From Pseudobacillus lumedeiriae (GTDB taxonomy: Bacteria > Bacillota > Bacilli > Bacillales > Domibacillaceae), in contig NZ_JAUIYO010000008.1 in the NCBI RefSeq assembly GCF_044891285.1, positions 1 to 64,000 of the forward strand: a stretch of DNA of 64,000 nucleotides. The letters run 5' to 3'. Made by a program: the position numbers and the translations under genes. Under the pieces are notes generated by a model. The model searched no databases. It had not been told where the DNA came from and worked only from the letters and a program-made list of their open reading frames with translations. Shown piece by piece: positions 1 through 8,954 of this stretch. Within the stretch, counting starts at the first letter, position 1. Every line of letters starts with the position of its first letter.

Positions 1-22
1 AGTTCGAATCTTGCCTGCGGAG
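1..22 (+). tRNA. tRNA-Asn, 3' end only
   Basis: The window opens inside a tRNA. The T loop TTCGAAT, the 3' half of the T stem and an acceptor strand ending CTGCGGA plus discriminator G are visible. These match the 3' end of Bacillus tRNA-Asn, whose acceptor begins TCCGCAG. The anticodon lies outside the window, so the identity rests on the acceptor sequence and on the Asn-Ser order common in Bacillus tRNA clusters. CCA is not encoded. Confidence 0.75.
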
Positions 23-37
23 TTATTTTATTTTTAT

Positions 38-125
38 GGGGAAGTACTCAAGAGGCTGAAGAGGCGCCCCTGCTAAGGGTGTAGGTCGCGTAAGCGGCGC
101 GAGGGTTCAAATCCCTCCTTCTCCG
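38..125 (+). tRNA. tRNA-Ser(GCU)
   Basis: An 88-nt class II tRNA. The acceptor strand GGGGAAG pairs with CTTCTCC and is followed by discriminator G. The anticodon loop reads CTGCTAA (anticodon GCU), and there is a long variable arm with a GCG/CGC stem, as expected for serine. The T loop is TTCAAAT. The 3' CCA is not encoded. It lies 15 bp after the tRNA-Asn end, so both are probably processed from one transcript. Confidence 0.95.
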
Positions 126-202
126 TTGTCCTATTATTGACGAGATGATAGCTGAAGAATGTGCAGTTGAAGTTGGTTCAGCTTACAAATAGTTATTAGG
201 AA

Positions 203-233
203 AAGTCTATATAATGTAGACTTATTTTTTTAT
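203..233 (+). terminator. Terminator of the tRNA cluster
   Basis: Perfect 7-bp stem AAGTCTA/TAGACTT with a 7-nt loop, followed by ATTTTTTTA. It lies about 80 bp after tRNA-Ser and would end the tRNA transcript. Confidence 0.7.
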
Positions 234-258
234 GATTTCATTAAAATATCTAACTTTT

Positions 259-300
259 AAAAAATGACAGACGGTCATCATTCCCGTCTGTCATTTTTTT
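259..300. terminator. Second strong hairpin terminator
   Basis: Long stem AAAAAATGACAGACGG/CCGTCTGTCATTTTTT with a 9-nt loop. The A-tract and T-tract make it usable in both directions. It insulates the tRNA cluster from the MarR/ABC operon. Confidence 0.8.
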
Positions 301-321
301 GCTGTTTATGGTATACACAGC

Positions 322-350
322 TTGACCATGCAGGGGAAAGAGTATAAAAT
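322..350 (+). promoter_or_regulatory. SigA-type promoter of the MarR/ABC operon
   Basis: TTGACC (322-327) and TAAAAT (345-350) are separated by 17 bp, directly upstream of the palindrome at 369-388 and the MarR gene. Confidence 0.6.
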
Positions 351-368
351 TTATTAATCCAAAAATGA

Positions 369-388
369 ATTGTTCGTTTTGGAACAAT
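369..388. promoter_or_regulatory. Putative MarR operator
   Basis: Perfect 7-bp inverted repeat ATTGTTC/GAACAAT with a 6-bp spacer, between the promoter and the MarR start codon. MarR dimers typically bind palindromes of this size, so autoregulation by the first gene of the operon is likely. This is inferred from position and symmetry only. Confidence 0.6.
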
Positions 389-416
389 ATGAAGATGGAA
401 GAATGAGGAGAGTTAA

Positions 417-902
417 ATGGATTACTATAGCCAAAAGTTTATGCGTTCAATTCAACTATTACGTTCGTTTTCCAATGTACAGAAAAACATGATGCGTTTC
501 ATTCAAAAAACGGCGGCTGATAATGATTTATCTGTTCCGCAATATACAATTTTGATGGCGATTGCATCTCATAAGAAAATGACGCAAAAAAGTGTGGGAG
601 AAAAAACATTGCTGCCAAAGAGTACACTGAGTCAGGCAGTCGATGGACTTGTACAAGCTGGGTGGCTCAATCGTCAGCAAGTAGAAGGCAACCGACGGGA
701 GATTGAGCTGACGATCAGTGAGCAGGGAGAAGCTTTTGTTAAAATGATGCATGCACAAGAAGGGGGTATTCACCAAGTATTTCAATCGGCAGTTGAATTG
801 CTGACGGACAAGCAATATGAGGAACTGCTTGACGTACATGAGAAAATTTCTAATTGTTTGGAGAAGCAGGCATTGAACAAGGAGAGTGTAAAAAATGATT
901 AA
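417..902 (+). CDS. MarR family transcriptional regulator
   Basis: A 161-aa winged-helix regulator of normal MarR length. The recognition region around residues 50-90 (MTQKSVGEKTLLPKSTLSQ, then a wing ending GNRREIELT) is clear. AGGAG at 406-410 supports the ATG at 417. The 3' end overlaps the first ABC gene by 8 bp, so the three genes form one operon. MarR/ABC/ABC sets of this type normally encode a repressor released by a toxic substrate and the exporter that removes it. The inverted repeat at 369-388 is the likely operator. The ligand cannot be read from the sequence. Confidence 0.9.
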   Translation: MDYYSQKFMRSIQLLRSFSNVQKNMMRFIQKTAADNDLSVPQYTILMAIASHKKMTQKSVGEKTLLPKSTLSQAVDGLVQAGWLNRQQVEGNRREIELTISEQGEAFVKMMHAQEGGIHQVFQSAVELLTDKQYEELLDVHEKISNCLEKQALNKESVKND

Positions 903-2619
903 ATTATTAAAAAACCTTTCTGTTTATAAATGGATCATTTTCAGTGTTTTTGGTCTTGTCTTTGTTCAATCGATGGCAGATCTCTTTTTACCGACATTAA
1001 TGGCAAATATTATCGATAAAGGGGTAGTGGTGGGAGATACCTCGTATATTTGGAAAATTGGCGGATTCATGCTGTTAGTTGCGGCATTGGGGGCCGCTGC
1101 TTCTGTGGCAGCAAGTTACTATTCGTCCAAAGCAGCAATGGGTCTGGGACGCGATATTCGCCGGAAAGTCTTTCACCACGTAGAACAATTTACGCTGCAG
1201 GAATTTGATGAAGTAGGAACAGCGTCATTGATTACCCGGACGACGAATGACATTACGCAAGTTCAGCAAGTGGTGATTATGATGCTTCGTATGGTGATTA
1301 GTGCACCTATTATGCTGGTAGGCGGAGTCATTATGGCTGTATCGAAGGATGCTAAACTATCACTTATTATTGTCGCTATTATTCCTGTATTAATTGGTTT
1401 AATTCTTCTTATTCAATCTAAAGCGATGCCCCTTTTTCGCACAGTTCAAAAGCGGTTGGATCAGTTAAATCTTGTATTACGAGAAAATTTAACGGGCATT
1501 CGAGTGATTCGCGCCTTTAATCGTGAATCTGAAGAAAAAGTACGTCTGAAGCAGGCGAATAAAGAGTTGACGGATGTCTCGATTAAAGTAAATAAAGTGA
1601 TGGCGTCCATCATGCCTATCATGATGCTTATTATGAATTTGACGGTTGTTGGTGTGATTTGGTTTGGAGGGATTCGGATTGATCATGGCAACATGCAAAT
1701 TGGTGATTTAATGGCCTATATTCAGTATGTCATGCAGATTATGTTTGCACTTCTTATGGCATCTATGATGTTCATTATGGTTCCGCGTGCTGCTGTATCT
1801 GCTAAACGTATTAACGAAGTGCTTGACATGAAGCCGGCATTTCCAGATGAGGGAACGGGTAAAGCCGATCGTGAACGAGGCACACTTGAATTTGATCGCG
1901 TGACATTTAAATATCCGGGAGCGGAGGAGTCGGCATTGTCAGACATTAGTTTTACTGCTAAGCCCGGTGAAGTGACTGCAATTATTGGAGGAACAGGTTC
2001 AGGAAAATCAACGCTTGTCCAATTGATTCCTCGATTTTATGAAGTGACAAGCGGTGTCATTCGTGTCAATGGGGTGGCTATTCGTGAGGCATCACAAGAG
2101 GAAGTGCGCTCAAAAATTGGCTTCGTGCCGCAAAAGGCCGTACTCTTTACGGGGACGATTGCTGAAAATATCCGTTTTGGAAAGCAAGATGCTGCACAAG
2201 AAGAAATTGAGCATGCAGCCCGAATTGCGCAAGCTGAGGACTTTATTATTAAAATGAAGGAAGGTTACCAAGAAAGAATTGAACAAGGCGGTGCGAATTT
2301 ATCAGGGGGACAAAAGCAACGGCTGTCCATTGCCCGGGCCCTTGTTCGAAAGCCAGACCTTTATATATTTGATGATAGTTTCTCTGCGCTTGATTTCAAG
2401 ACAGATGCCAAGCTTCGCGCAGCGTTAAAAGAGGAAACGAAACATGCGACAGTGCTTCTCGTTGCTCAGCGTGTAAGTACGGTCATTGATGCTGATCGAA
2501 TTATTGTATTAGAAAACGGGCGCATGGCGGGGATCGGTACACACGAAGAGCTTCTGAACACAAATGCGGTATACCGTGAAATTGTTGAGTCACAGCTTTC
2601 GGAGGAGGAAATCGCATGA
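895..2619 (+). CDS. Heterodimeric ABC exporter subunit with degenerate catalytic site
   Basis: A 574-aa half-transporter with an N-terminal six-helix membrane domain (about residues 15-300) and a C-terminal nucleotide-binding domain. Walker A (GGTGSGKST) is near residue 365 and a canonical signature LSGGQKQR near 469. Walker B reads FDD with Asp at about 494, where the catalytic Glu is expected. The partner at 2616 has the opposite defect, which is the asymmetry known from heterodimeric exporters such as BmrC/BmrD and TM287/288. The start overlaps the MarR gene by 8 bp. A multidrug or lipid substrate is likely, but its identity is unknown. Confidence 0.92.
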   Translation: MIKLLKNLSVYKWIIFSVFGLVFVQSMADLFLPTLMANIIDKGVVVGDTSYIWKIGGFMLLVAALGAAASVAASYYSSKAAMGLGRDIRRKVFHHVEQFTLQEFDEVGTASLITRTTNDITQVQQVVIMMLRMVISAPIMLVGGVIMAVSKDAKLSLIIVAIIPVLIGLILLIQSKAMPLFRTVQKRLDQLNLVLRENLTGIRVIRAFNRESEEKVRLKQANKELTDVSIKVNKVMASIMPIMMLIMNLTVVGVIWFGGIRIDHGNMQIGDLMAYIQYVMQIMFALLMASMMFIMVPRAAVSAKRINEVLDMKPAFPDEGTGKADRERGTLEFDRVTFKYPGAEESALSDISFTAKPGEVTAIIGGTGSGKSTLVQLIPRFYEVTSGVIRVNGVAIREASQEEVRSKIGFVPQKAVLFTGTIAENIRFGKQDAAQEEIEHAARIAQAEDFIIKMKEGYQERIEQGGANLSGGQKQRLSIARALVRKPDLYIFDDSFSALDFKTDAKLRAALKEETKHATVLLVAQRVSTVIDADRIIVLENGRMAGIGTHEELLNTNAVYREIVESQLSEEEIA

Positions 2620-4475
2620 GTCATCGAGGAAAACCTCAAGGAGGCCCACCTATGGGACATGGGCCAGGCGGCGGCAATATGATGATGATGGGCCAAAAAG
2701 CAAAAGATTTTAAGGGCACATTGAGACGGCTTTTATTGTATTTAAAACCACGACGAAGCCAGTTAGCAGCTGTGTTTATTGCTGCTATTTTAAGTACGGT
2801 GTTTATGATTGCAGGTCCTAAAATTATGGGGACGGCTATCACAGTATTATTTGAAGGTGTATATGAGAAGTTTCAAGGGACACCAGGCGCAGCCATTGAT
2901 TTTGAAAAAATTGGCCGGATTCTGCTTACATTGGCCGGTTTATATGTCTTCAGCAGTTTGTTTAGCTATATACAGCAATACATGATGTCTGGCGTGGCGC
3001 AAAAGACAGTGTATGATCTCCGGGAAGATATTAATGAAAAGTTGAATAAGCTCCCGCTTAAATATTTTGATGGGCGCCCGAATGGAGAAACACTCAGCCG
3101 GGTGACAAATGACATTGATACTATCGGCAGTACGCTTCAACAGAGCTTGACGCAATTTATTACATCTATTGTAACGATTGTTGGGATCATTATTATGATG
3201 CTTTCGATTAGCCCGCTGCTGACGTTAATTTCTATTGTCAGCTTGCCCATTTCCATGTTTGCGATCCGGCCGATTTTGAAGCGATCACAGAAATACTTTG
3301 CCGATCAACAGCGTACGCTTGGCCAGTTAAATGGACACATCGAAGAAATGTATACTGGTCATCAAGTCGTGAAAGCATTCGGCCATGAGAAAAAGGCGGG
3401 AGCCCAATTTGATGCGGTCAATGAAGAACTGTATGAAGCAGGAAGAAAAGCCCAATTTATATCAGGGATTATTATGCCGATGATGTTTTTTATTGGGAAT
3501 TTCAGCTATGTGCTGATCAGTGTGGTCGGCGGTATTTTAGTGACTCAGCGAGCGATTTCTATCGGTGATATTCAAGCATTTATTACGTACTCGCGGCAGT
3601 TCACACAGCCAGTGACACAAACAGCCAATATTGCGAACATCATTCAATCGACTATCGCAGCAGCAGAGCGTGTTTTTGAACTGCTTGATGAGGAAGAAGA
3701 AACAAAAGAAACAACAACAGCGAGTTTAACACGAGCACGAGGGGCTGTTACTTTCGAACATGTGGACTTTGGCTATGATGAAGATTTGCTCATTGAAGAT
3801 ATGAACATCAATGTGTCACCTGGGCAGACAGTCGCTATCGTTGGACCGACTGGTGCTGGAAAAACAACAATGATTAATCTTTTAATGCGTTTTTATGAAT
3901 TAAATGGCGGGACGATCAAGGTTGATGGCCTGGACACACGAAAGATGTCCCGCAATGACCTTCGAAAAAACTTTGGCATGGTACTTCAGGATACTTGGCT
4001 ATTTAATGGAACGATCAAAGATAACCTGGCGTATGGAAAAAGCGGAGCAACAAATGAAGAAATTTTTGCAGCGGCGCGTTTAGCTCATGCTGATCACTTC
4101 ATACGAACGCTGCCGGACGGGTATGAAACGGTGTTAAACGAAGAGGCATCGAACATCTCACAAGGACAAAAACAGCTTCTTACAATCGCACGAGCGGTTC
4201 TTGCTGATCCGCCAATTATGATCTTGGATGAAGCAACATCAAGTGTAGATACGCGGACGGAAGTCTTTATTCAGCAAGCAATGAATGAGTTGATGAAGGG
4301 CCGGACTAGTTTTGTCATTGCCCATCGCCTTTCAACGATTAAGGATGCTGATTTGATTCTCGTAATGGATCAGGGAAAGGTGATTGAACAAGGGACACAT
4401 ATAGAACTTTTAGAGGAGAATGGTTTCTACGCAGATCTCTATAACAGTCAGTTTTCTGAAAAAGAAGCAGGGTAA
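2616..4475 (+). CDS. Heterodimeric ABC exporter subunit with intact Walker B
   Basis: A 619-aa half-transporter whose ATG overlaps the stop of the preceding gene (ATGA), implying coupled translation and assembly. It begins with an unusual Gly/Met-rich leader (about residues 5-27), then a six-helix membrane domain and an ATPase domain. Walker A (GPTGAGKTT) is near 410 and Walker B LDEATS has catalytic Glu near 539. The signature is degenerate (ISQGQ near 514). It therefore complements the first subunit: one functional ATP site forms from this Walker A/B and the partner LSGGQ. Last gene of the operon, followed by a hairpin terminator. Confidence 0.92.
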   Translation: MSHRGKPQGGPPMGHGPGGGNMMMMGQKAKDFKGTLRRLLLYLKPRRSQLAAVFIAAILSTVFMIAGPKIMGTAITVLFEGVYEKFQGTPGAAIDFEKIGRILLTLAGLYVFSSLFSYIQQYMMSGVAQKTVYDLREDINEKLNKLPLKYFDGRPNGETLSRVTNDIDTIGSTLQQSLTQFITSIVTIVGIIIMMLSISPLLTLISIVSLPISMFAIRPILKRSQKYFADQQRTLGQLNGHIEEMYTGHQVVKAFGHEKKAGAQFDAVNEELYEAGRKAQFISGIIMPMMFFIGNFSYVLISVVGGILVTQRAISIGDIQAFITYSRQFTQPVTQTANIANIIQSTIAAAERVFELLDEEEETKETTTASLTRARGAVTFEHVDFGYDEDLLIEDMNINVSPGQTVAIVGPTGAGKTTMINLLMRFYELNGGTIKVDGLDTRKMSRNDLRKNFGMVLQDTWLFNGTIKDNLAYGKSGATNEEIFAAARLAHADHFIRTLPDGYETVLNEEASNISQGQKQLLTIARAVLADPPIMILDEATSSVDTRTEVFIQQAMNELMKGRTSFVIAHRLSTIKDADLILVMDQGKVIEQGTHIELLEENGFYADLYNSQFSEKEAG

Positions 4476-4481
4476 ATGGTT

Positions 4482-4516
4482 GAGGCTCGTTTCCAAAAGG
4501 ATCGAGCCTCTTTTTA
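4482..4516 (+). terminator. Terminator after the ABC exporter operon
   Basis: 8-bp stem GAGGCTCG/CGAGCCTC followed by TTTTTAT, 6 bp after the second ABC gene. Confidence 0.8.
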
Positions 4517-4686
4517 TTGTGCACAATCTGATCCTTCACTATTCATCTGACGATTATTAAAAAACGATCGATGGGATTTACTGCGTAGAGGGATGGAGGA
4601 CAATGAAGAATATTGGGTAAGGAAGACTTTTCTAATAATAAAAGTATCAAGCGGGGTCAAGATATAGAGGTACTTTTAAAATTAGG

Positions 4687-4763
4687 GCTATGTTAATGAT
4701 TATTGTTGATTAGAGCGGAAGGCGAGTGCCCCGGTAGAGATCAATAAGTAAGTTTAACATAGC
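4687..4763. repeat. Dispersed intergenic repeat, family A copy 1
   Basis: A 77-bp element bounded by a perfect 10-bp terminal inverted repeat (GCTATGTTAA/TTAACATAGC). It contains the core TTGTTGATTAGAGCGGAAGG followed by CGAGTGCCCC. Related copies with the same core lie near 22.56, 27.87, 29.02 and 32.80 kb (the last inverted), all intergenic. No reading frame is present. Confidence 0.7.
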
Positions 4764-4786
4764 TAAAATCAAAAGGAGAGATTCAA

Positions 4787-5005
4787 ATGAGCCCAAGCAA
4801 CCAGCAAATGGACGTCAACCAACTAGATCAAGCAAAGGCAAGTGTGACCCTGACCCAGACGTTATTGACCCAGGCTATTGAAAAGTCTGCTTCAGACCCA
4901 ACCTTAGCTGAAGCAGCGGTGAAACAGGCGGCGAATGAAATTGCAAAAGCTCAAACAGCAGTCAGTCAGGTTCAAAGTGCACTAATAGTTCAAAAATCAG
5001 AGTAA
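4787..5005 (+). CDS. Small Ala/Gln-rich helical protein, function unknown
   Basis: A 72-aa protein preceded by a good ribosome binding site (AAGGAGAG, about 4771-4778) and followed by a strong terminator, so it is probably a real monocistronic gene. It is soluble, with no signal or membrane segment. From about residue 10 it is a run of Ala, Gln, Thr and Lys in heptad-like spacing, suggesting one or two long helices. I do not recognise a family. Small helical proteins of this kind in Bacillaceae are often sporulation-associated, but nothing here proves that. Confidence 0.7.
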   Translation: MSPSNQQMDVNQLDQAKASVTLTQTLLTQAIEKSASDPTLAEAAVKQAANEIAKAQTAVSQVQSALIVQKSE

Positions 5006-5022
5006 GGGTAATGTTATATTTT

Positions 5023-5071
5023 AGCGCCTGCCGCCCTAGTATGTTCAAGTACCAAGGGACAGGCGCTTTTT
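5023..5071. terminator. Hairpin terminator between convergent genes
   Basis: 8-bp stem AGCGCCTG/CAGGCGCT followed by TTTTTAG. It serves the 72-aa gene and lies just beyond the stop codon of the convergent LysE-type exporter. Confidence 0.75.
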
Positions 5072-5084
5072 AGGGGAAAACAGA

Positions 5085-5711
5085 TTAATGCGCTGCAATC
5101 ATAACATAAAGCTGACTAGCGAGATAGAAGGCGACGCCAAAAATGATGATGGCAGACACTTTATTGATCAGTTTCAAAAACGCTCCTTTTGTATCCAAGC
5201 TCCCGATTACTCTCCCGGCTGTCGCTAGACCGAGAAACCAAAGCCAAGAGACAACGATACAGGAGGCAGTGAAGACGATTTTATCTGTGCCGGTGTAGCT
5301 CAATGAACTCGTGCCAATCACACCGACCGTATCAAGGATCGCGTGAGGGTTAAGTAAAGACACGGACATTGCAAAAATGATCTGCTTTTTGGGCGGCATG
5401 GCTGCTTCCTTATTATTTACGTTTGCGGGAGCGGTATGCCAAATGGACCATCCCATGTAAAGGAGGAAGATCAACCCAATGGAATAGAAGATTACTTGTA
5501 ATACAGGAACAGTTAATACAACGATGGAAACACCTAAAACAGCTAATAAAATGAGAAGCGTGTCACAAAGCGAAGCGGTTATAACAACGGGAATGACTCC
5601 CCTAAACTTTGGCTGAGAGGCGCCTTGGTTAAAAACAAAAATATTTTGGGCACCAAGCGGCAAAATTAACCCAAAGGCTAATGCAACTCCGTGAAGTAAA
5701 GCGGCTAACAT
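5085..5711 (-). CDS. LysE/ArgO-type amino acid exporter
   Basis: A 208-aa integral membrane protein with about six hydrophobic segments. The N-terminal signature (residues 10-27, LAFGLILPLGAQNIFVFNQG) is typical of the LysE family, as is the length of about 205 aa. These proteins export basic or other amino acids across the cytoplasmic membrane. AAGGAG upstream on the minus strand supports the ATG. It is transcribed alone. Substrate is unassigned, since no LysG-type regulator is adjacent. Confidence 0.88.
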   Translation of the reverse strand: MLAALLHGVALAFGLILPLGAQNIFVFNQGASQPKFRGVIPVVITASLCDTLLILLAVLGVSIVVLTVPVLQVIFYSIGLIFLLYMGWSIWHTAPANVNNKEAAMPPKKQIIFAMSVSLLNPHAILDTVGVIGTSSLSYTGTDKIVFTASCIVVSWLWFLGLATAGRVIGSLDTKGAFLKLINKVSAIIIFGVAFYLASQLYVMIAAH

Positions 5712-6018
5712 AAAATTCTCCTTTGCTATTCAGTATGATGATTCAAATAAAATTGTTTCATATTTTCATATAGTATAACGTATTCTTCCAGTGTTTCTAT
5801 CCTCGATGGAAGCGCTTTTTTATTAAAAGGTGTTTCCTTGATTAATTCCTCTGCTAAAATTTTTTTCACTACTGAAATAGTATTAATAATAATGTTTATA
5901 TTTCCGATAAATATTTTGAATAAGTGGTTAAAACAATAACCAGGGAGGATTAATTAGATAAGGATATTTTGTTTTTCAACACTGGAGAGTTCAACATGAA
6001 TAATGAAGGAGAAATATT
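5712..6018. other. Divergent intergenic region, exporter/chemoreceptor
   Basis: 307 bp separating the exporter and the chemoreceptor. It contains the SigD-like promoter at 5884-5910 for the chemoreceptor. AT-rich sequence at 5740-5800 probably holds the exporter promoter on the minus strand, but no clear pair of hexamers was settled on. Confidence 0.5.
5884..5910 (+). promoter_or_regulatory. SigD (motility sigma factor) promoter, putative
   Basis: TAAT (5884-5887), a 15-bp spacer, then TCCGATAA (5903-5910). The SigD consensus is TAAA-N15-GCCGATAA, so 10 of 12 key bases match. It stands upstream of a chemoreceptor gene, the expected kind of SigD target. Confidence 0.6.
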
Positions 6019-7722
6019 ATGAGATGGACAGTTGGAAGAAAATTAAGTGTTATATTTTCAATTATGATGTTAATCGTTTTAACCATTAGTACGGTTGGAA
6101 TTGTAAGCTCGTATTATTTGAACCAGAATTCAAAGACGATCAATACAAAAGTGATTCCTAAAATTGAAAAAATCAATGAAGTTGAATATTTAACCGAGCA
6201 AGTATTAACGCTTGCTCAAAGACATTTGTTGTCAAGGGACCAGCCGTTTAAAGATAAATATGCCGCACAAATTGATCAGACACTTTCAGAAATAGAGAAA
6301 ACGATGACTAGTTATGTTCCTCTTTTGCAGGAGCCAAAAGAAATAGAAATGATCGGAATAATAAAGTCTGAGTGGGGAAATTTTGAGGAACATACGCACG
6401 AGATTATCCGATACAGCTCTGAAGGAAAGGTGGATGCAGCAACAAAGAAAGTCTATGAAGCTGTGATCATATTCGACTCCATGGAGGAGCATATAGATGA
6501 ATTAAAAGCTCTACATAATGGGCAGGCCAAAGACATTGAACAGCATGGCATTCAACTGTATAAAAAAGTGCTGACTATATTGATTTTAAGCACAGCTGCA
6601 GCTTTAATCATATCTGTTTTTGTGACGTGGTTTTTACTTCGTATTATTAAACAGCCGATTGTATTGCTGTCGGAAAAATTTAAATTGATGGCTAATGGAG
6701 ATTTAACCGTTGGAAGAATAAAGATCAACTCCAAAGATGAAATGGGAGATTTAGGGCATAATTTTAATCTGATGCTAGAACAAATGAGGCGGTTAGTTAC
6801 TTCTTTACACGGCCACATTGAAACAGTAGCTTCCACTTCAGTAGAACTCTCATCAAGTGCAGAAGAAACAAGTCATGCCTCTATGCAAATTACGGAATCT
6901 ATTCTCGAGGTATCAGAGGGGACTGCCCGACAATTAAACAGCGCACGATCCAGTCATGTAGTGGTTGAAGAAATGGCTGAAGCGATGGATCAAGCGGCCT
7001 CATCTATTCAGTCTGTATCCAATTTGGCGATTTCAACGGCAAATTACACAGAGTCCGGTACAACCCTGATGGAAAGCACAGTAAAGAAGATGGAAGAGAT
7101 TCAGACATCAACTCAATCTACAGCTTCTGTGGTGCAGTCATTAAGCCGAAAGTCAACAGAAATAGAGAAAATCATTTCATTAATTACCAACGTTGCAGAC
7201 CAGACAAACTTATTGGCCCTCAATGCTGCAATTGAAGCGGCAAGGGCGGGAGAACATGGCAAAGGATTTGCGGTAGTAGCGGATGAGGTTAGAAAGCTTG
7301 CTGTGGAGTCGGGTTCTGCCGCCGGTGATATCCGGCAGCTTATTAGAGCGATTCAACAGGAAATAGAAGAAGTGATCTCCGCTATGCAAATAGCAAAAGA
7401 ATTTGTTTCAGAAGGACTTGCCATGGCACAGGAATCAGGATCGAGTTTTCATGAGATTTCTAAAATGATCAGTGAGGTTTCTACGCAAGCAGAGGAAATT
7501 TCCGCTATTACAGAAGAGGTCAATGCAAGCACGCAGAGTGTGAAGGAATTAGCTGATGATGTAGCTGTTATGTCGGAAAAAGCGGATGAACGCTCGCAAA
7601 CAGTCACAGCGGCTGTCGAAGAACAAAATGCAATTATGGAAGAAATCTCAGCTTCCGCGAAAGTACTCAGTTCAATGTCAGAGGAACTGAAAGATATGAT
7701 TTCTTCATTTAGAATAAATTGA
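6019..7722 (+). CDS. Methyl-accepting chemotaxis protein
   Basis: A 567-aa transmembrane chemoreceptor: TM1 at about residues 10-32, an extracellular four-helix-bundle domain (about 33-183), TM2 at about 187-210, a HAMP domain (about 212-265) and a long cytoplasmic signalling coiled coil. The hairpin tip contains the hallmark GKGFAVVADEVRKLA near residue 415. It would pass ligand information to CheA/CheW and be adapted by CheR/CheB. GAAGGAG at about 6006 supports the ATG. Transcribed singly, probably from the SigD-like promoter. The sensory ligand is not predictable. Confidence 0.95.
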   Translation: MRWTVGRKLSVIFSIMMLIVLTISTVGIVSSYYLNQNSKTINTKVIPKIEKINEVEYLTEQVLTLAQRHLLSRDQPFKDKYAAQIDQTLSEIEKTMTSYVPLLQEPKEIEMIGIIKSEWGNFEEHTHEIIRYSSEGKVDAATKKVYEAVIIFDSMEEHIDELKALHNGQAKDIEQHGIQLYKKVLTILILSTAAALIISVFVTWFLLRIIKQPIVLLSEKFKLMANGDLTVGRIKINSKDEMGDLGHNFNLMLEQMRRLVTSLHGHIETVASTSVELSSSAEETSHASMQITESILEVSEGTARQLNSARSSHVVVEEMAEAMDQAASSIQSVSNLAISTANYTESGTTLMESTVKKMEEIQTSTQSTASVVQSLSRKSTEIEKIISLITNVADQTNLLALNAAIEAARAGEHGKGFAVVADEVRKLAVESGSAAGDIRQLIRAIQQEIEEVISAMQIAKEFVSEGLAMAQESGSSFHEISKMISEVSTQAEEISAITEEVNASTQSVKELADDVAVMSEKADERSQTVTAAVEEQNAIMEEISASAKVLSSMSEELKDMISSFRIN

Positions 7723-7824
7723 TAGATAAAGAATGATCAGCTATCACCCCTCATGGATTTTCTCATTCAGAAAAGCTATAATGGTTAACTAGAGTAATAG
7801 ACCAAAATTTGGGGTTGATTCGAC

Positions 7825-8799
7825 ATGAAGCAGCAAAAGTACAGTACATACTTTTTGACAAATAAATACTGGGTCATTGCTATTGCGGTGTTTTGTTCTA
7901 TCTTATGGGGAAGTGCTTTTCCTGTTCTTAAGTTTAGTTATGCAGAGCTCGGCATGTCAGGAGATGATTTGACCGCAAAAATTGTTTTTGCTGGAATGCG
8001 CTTTATGATGGCTGCTTTACTGCTGCTGTTTGTTATGTTTATGATTGATAGAAAGGCGCTAAAAATACATTGGCGTCAATTGCCTGCCATTGTTAGCTTA
8101 GGGTTATTGTCAACGAGTTTACAGTATTTCTTTTTTTACAATGGATTGGCACATACATCGGGAATGAAAGCCGCTATTTTAAATTCAAGCGGTACATTCT
8201 TTATCGTTTTTCTGGCGCATTTTGTTTACTCAGATGACCGTTTAGATTGGCGCAAGGTATTTGGTTTGACCACAGGTTTTGGAGGGATTATGCTTGCCAA
8301 TTGGGGACAGGATGCTTCACTCAGCTTTTCTTTCTTTGGGGAAGGGTTTATGCTGCTTTCTGGGGTAGCCAGTGCACTCGGAACCTTTTTATCTAAGCGT
8401 TTGTCGGCTAATATGCACCCGTTTGCATTGACTGGCTGGCAAATGTTTGCAGGATCACTTTTCATGCTCATCATCGGGCTTCCAGGCCTTGAGCCGAATG
8501 CGATGACATTTACACCGAAAGCCTGGGGATTATTAGCTTATGCCGTGTTTTTATCGGCTGCGGCTTTTGCGCTGTGGACCTCTTTACTTAAGTATAATAA
8601 GGCGGGGGAAGTGGCTCTTTATCGGTTCATCATCCCAGTTTCTGGAACGATCTTATCGGCTATGTTCATTCCAGGTGAGCATTTAACGCTTCACACGTTA
8701 GGCGCTCTGCTCCTTGTGGCGGCAGGTATAACAGCTGTCAATCAAAAAGGGCGAGGAAGATGGCAGCTCTTTAAAAAACAGCGGCAAATTTATCGATAA
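7825..8799 (+). CDS. EamA-family (DMT) permease
   Basis: A 324-aa membrane protein with about ten helices in two homologous EamA halves. The first half carries the usual N-terminal WGSAFPVLKF motif near residue 30. Drug/metabolite transporters of this class export metabolites or amino acids. GGGG at about 7811 precedes the ATG by a usual spacing. It has its own hairpin terminator and no linked regulator. The C-terminal tail is basic. Substrate unknown. Confidence 0.88.
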   Translation: MKQQKYSTYFLTNKYWVIAIAVFCSILWGSAFPVLKFSYAELGMSGDDLTAKIVFAGMRFMMAALLLLFVMFMIDRKALKIHWRQLPAIVSLGLLSTSLQYFFFYNGLAHTSGMKAAILNSSGTFFIVFLAHFVYSDDRLDWRKVFGLTTGFGGIMLANWGQDASLSFSFFGEGFMLLSGVASALGTFLSKRLSANMHPFALTGWQMFAGSLFMLIIGLPGLEPNAMTFTPKAWGLLAYAVFLSAAAFALWTSLLKYNKAGEVALYRFIIPVSGTILSAMFIPGEHLTLHTLGALLLVAAGITAVNQKGRGRWQLFKKQRQIYR

Positions 8800-8812
8800 A
8801 TGTATGAATAGG

Positions 8813-8862
8813 AAAGGCTGTCCTTTCGTCAGTGGGAACTGATGAAAGGGCAGCTTTTTTTT
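8813..8862 (+). terminator. Terminator after the EamA permease
   Basis: Stem built from AAAGGCTGTCCTTTC and its near complement GAAAGGGCAGCTTT, followed by an uninterrupted run of T. Confidence 0.8.
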
Positions 8863-8866
8863 ACAA

Positions 8867-8940
8867 TGCAGTCGGGATTCACTGATTTACGGTCGGAAAA
8901 ATCAACAGTGCAGTCTGCCGGTATGAATTTACGGGTAGAT
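8867..8940. repeat. Dispersed intergenic repeat, family B copy 1
   Basis: Contains CAGTCGGGA-N9-TTACGGTCGGA followed by AAAATCAACAG and a second GCAGTC-CCGGT stretch. A related element occurs in inverse orientation at 31143-31248. Both are intergenic and non-coding. Seen by direct comparison within the window; the family outside it is unknown. Confidence 0.5.
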
Positions 8941-8954
8941 CCCACTACTTTAAG

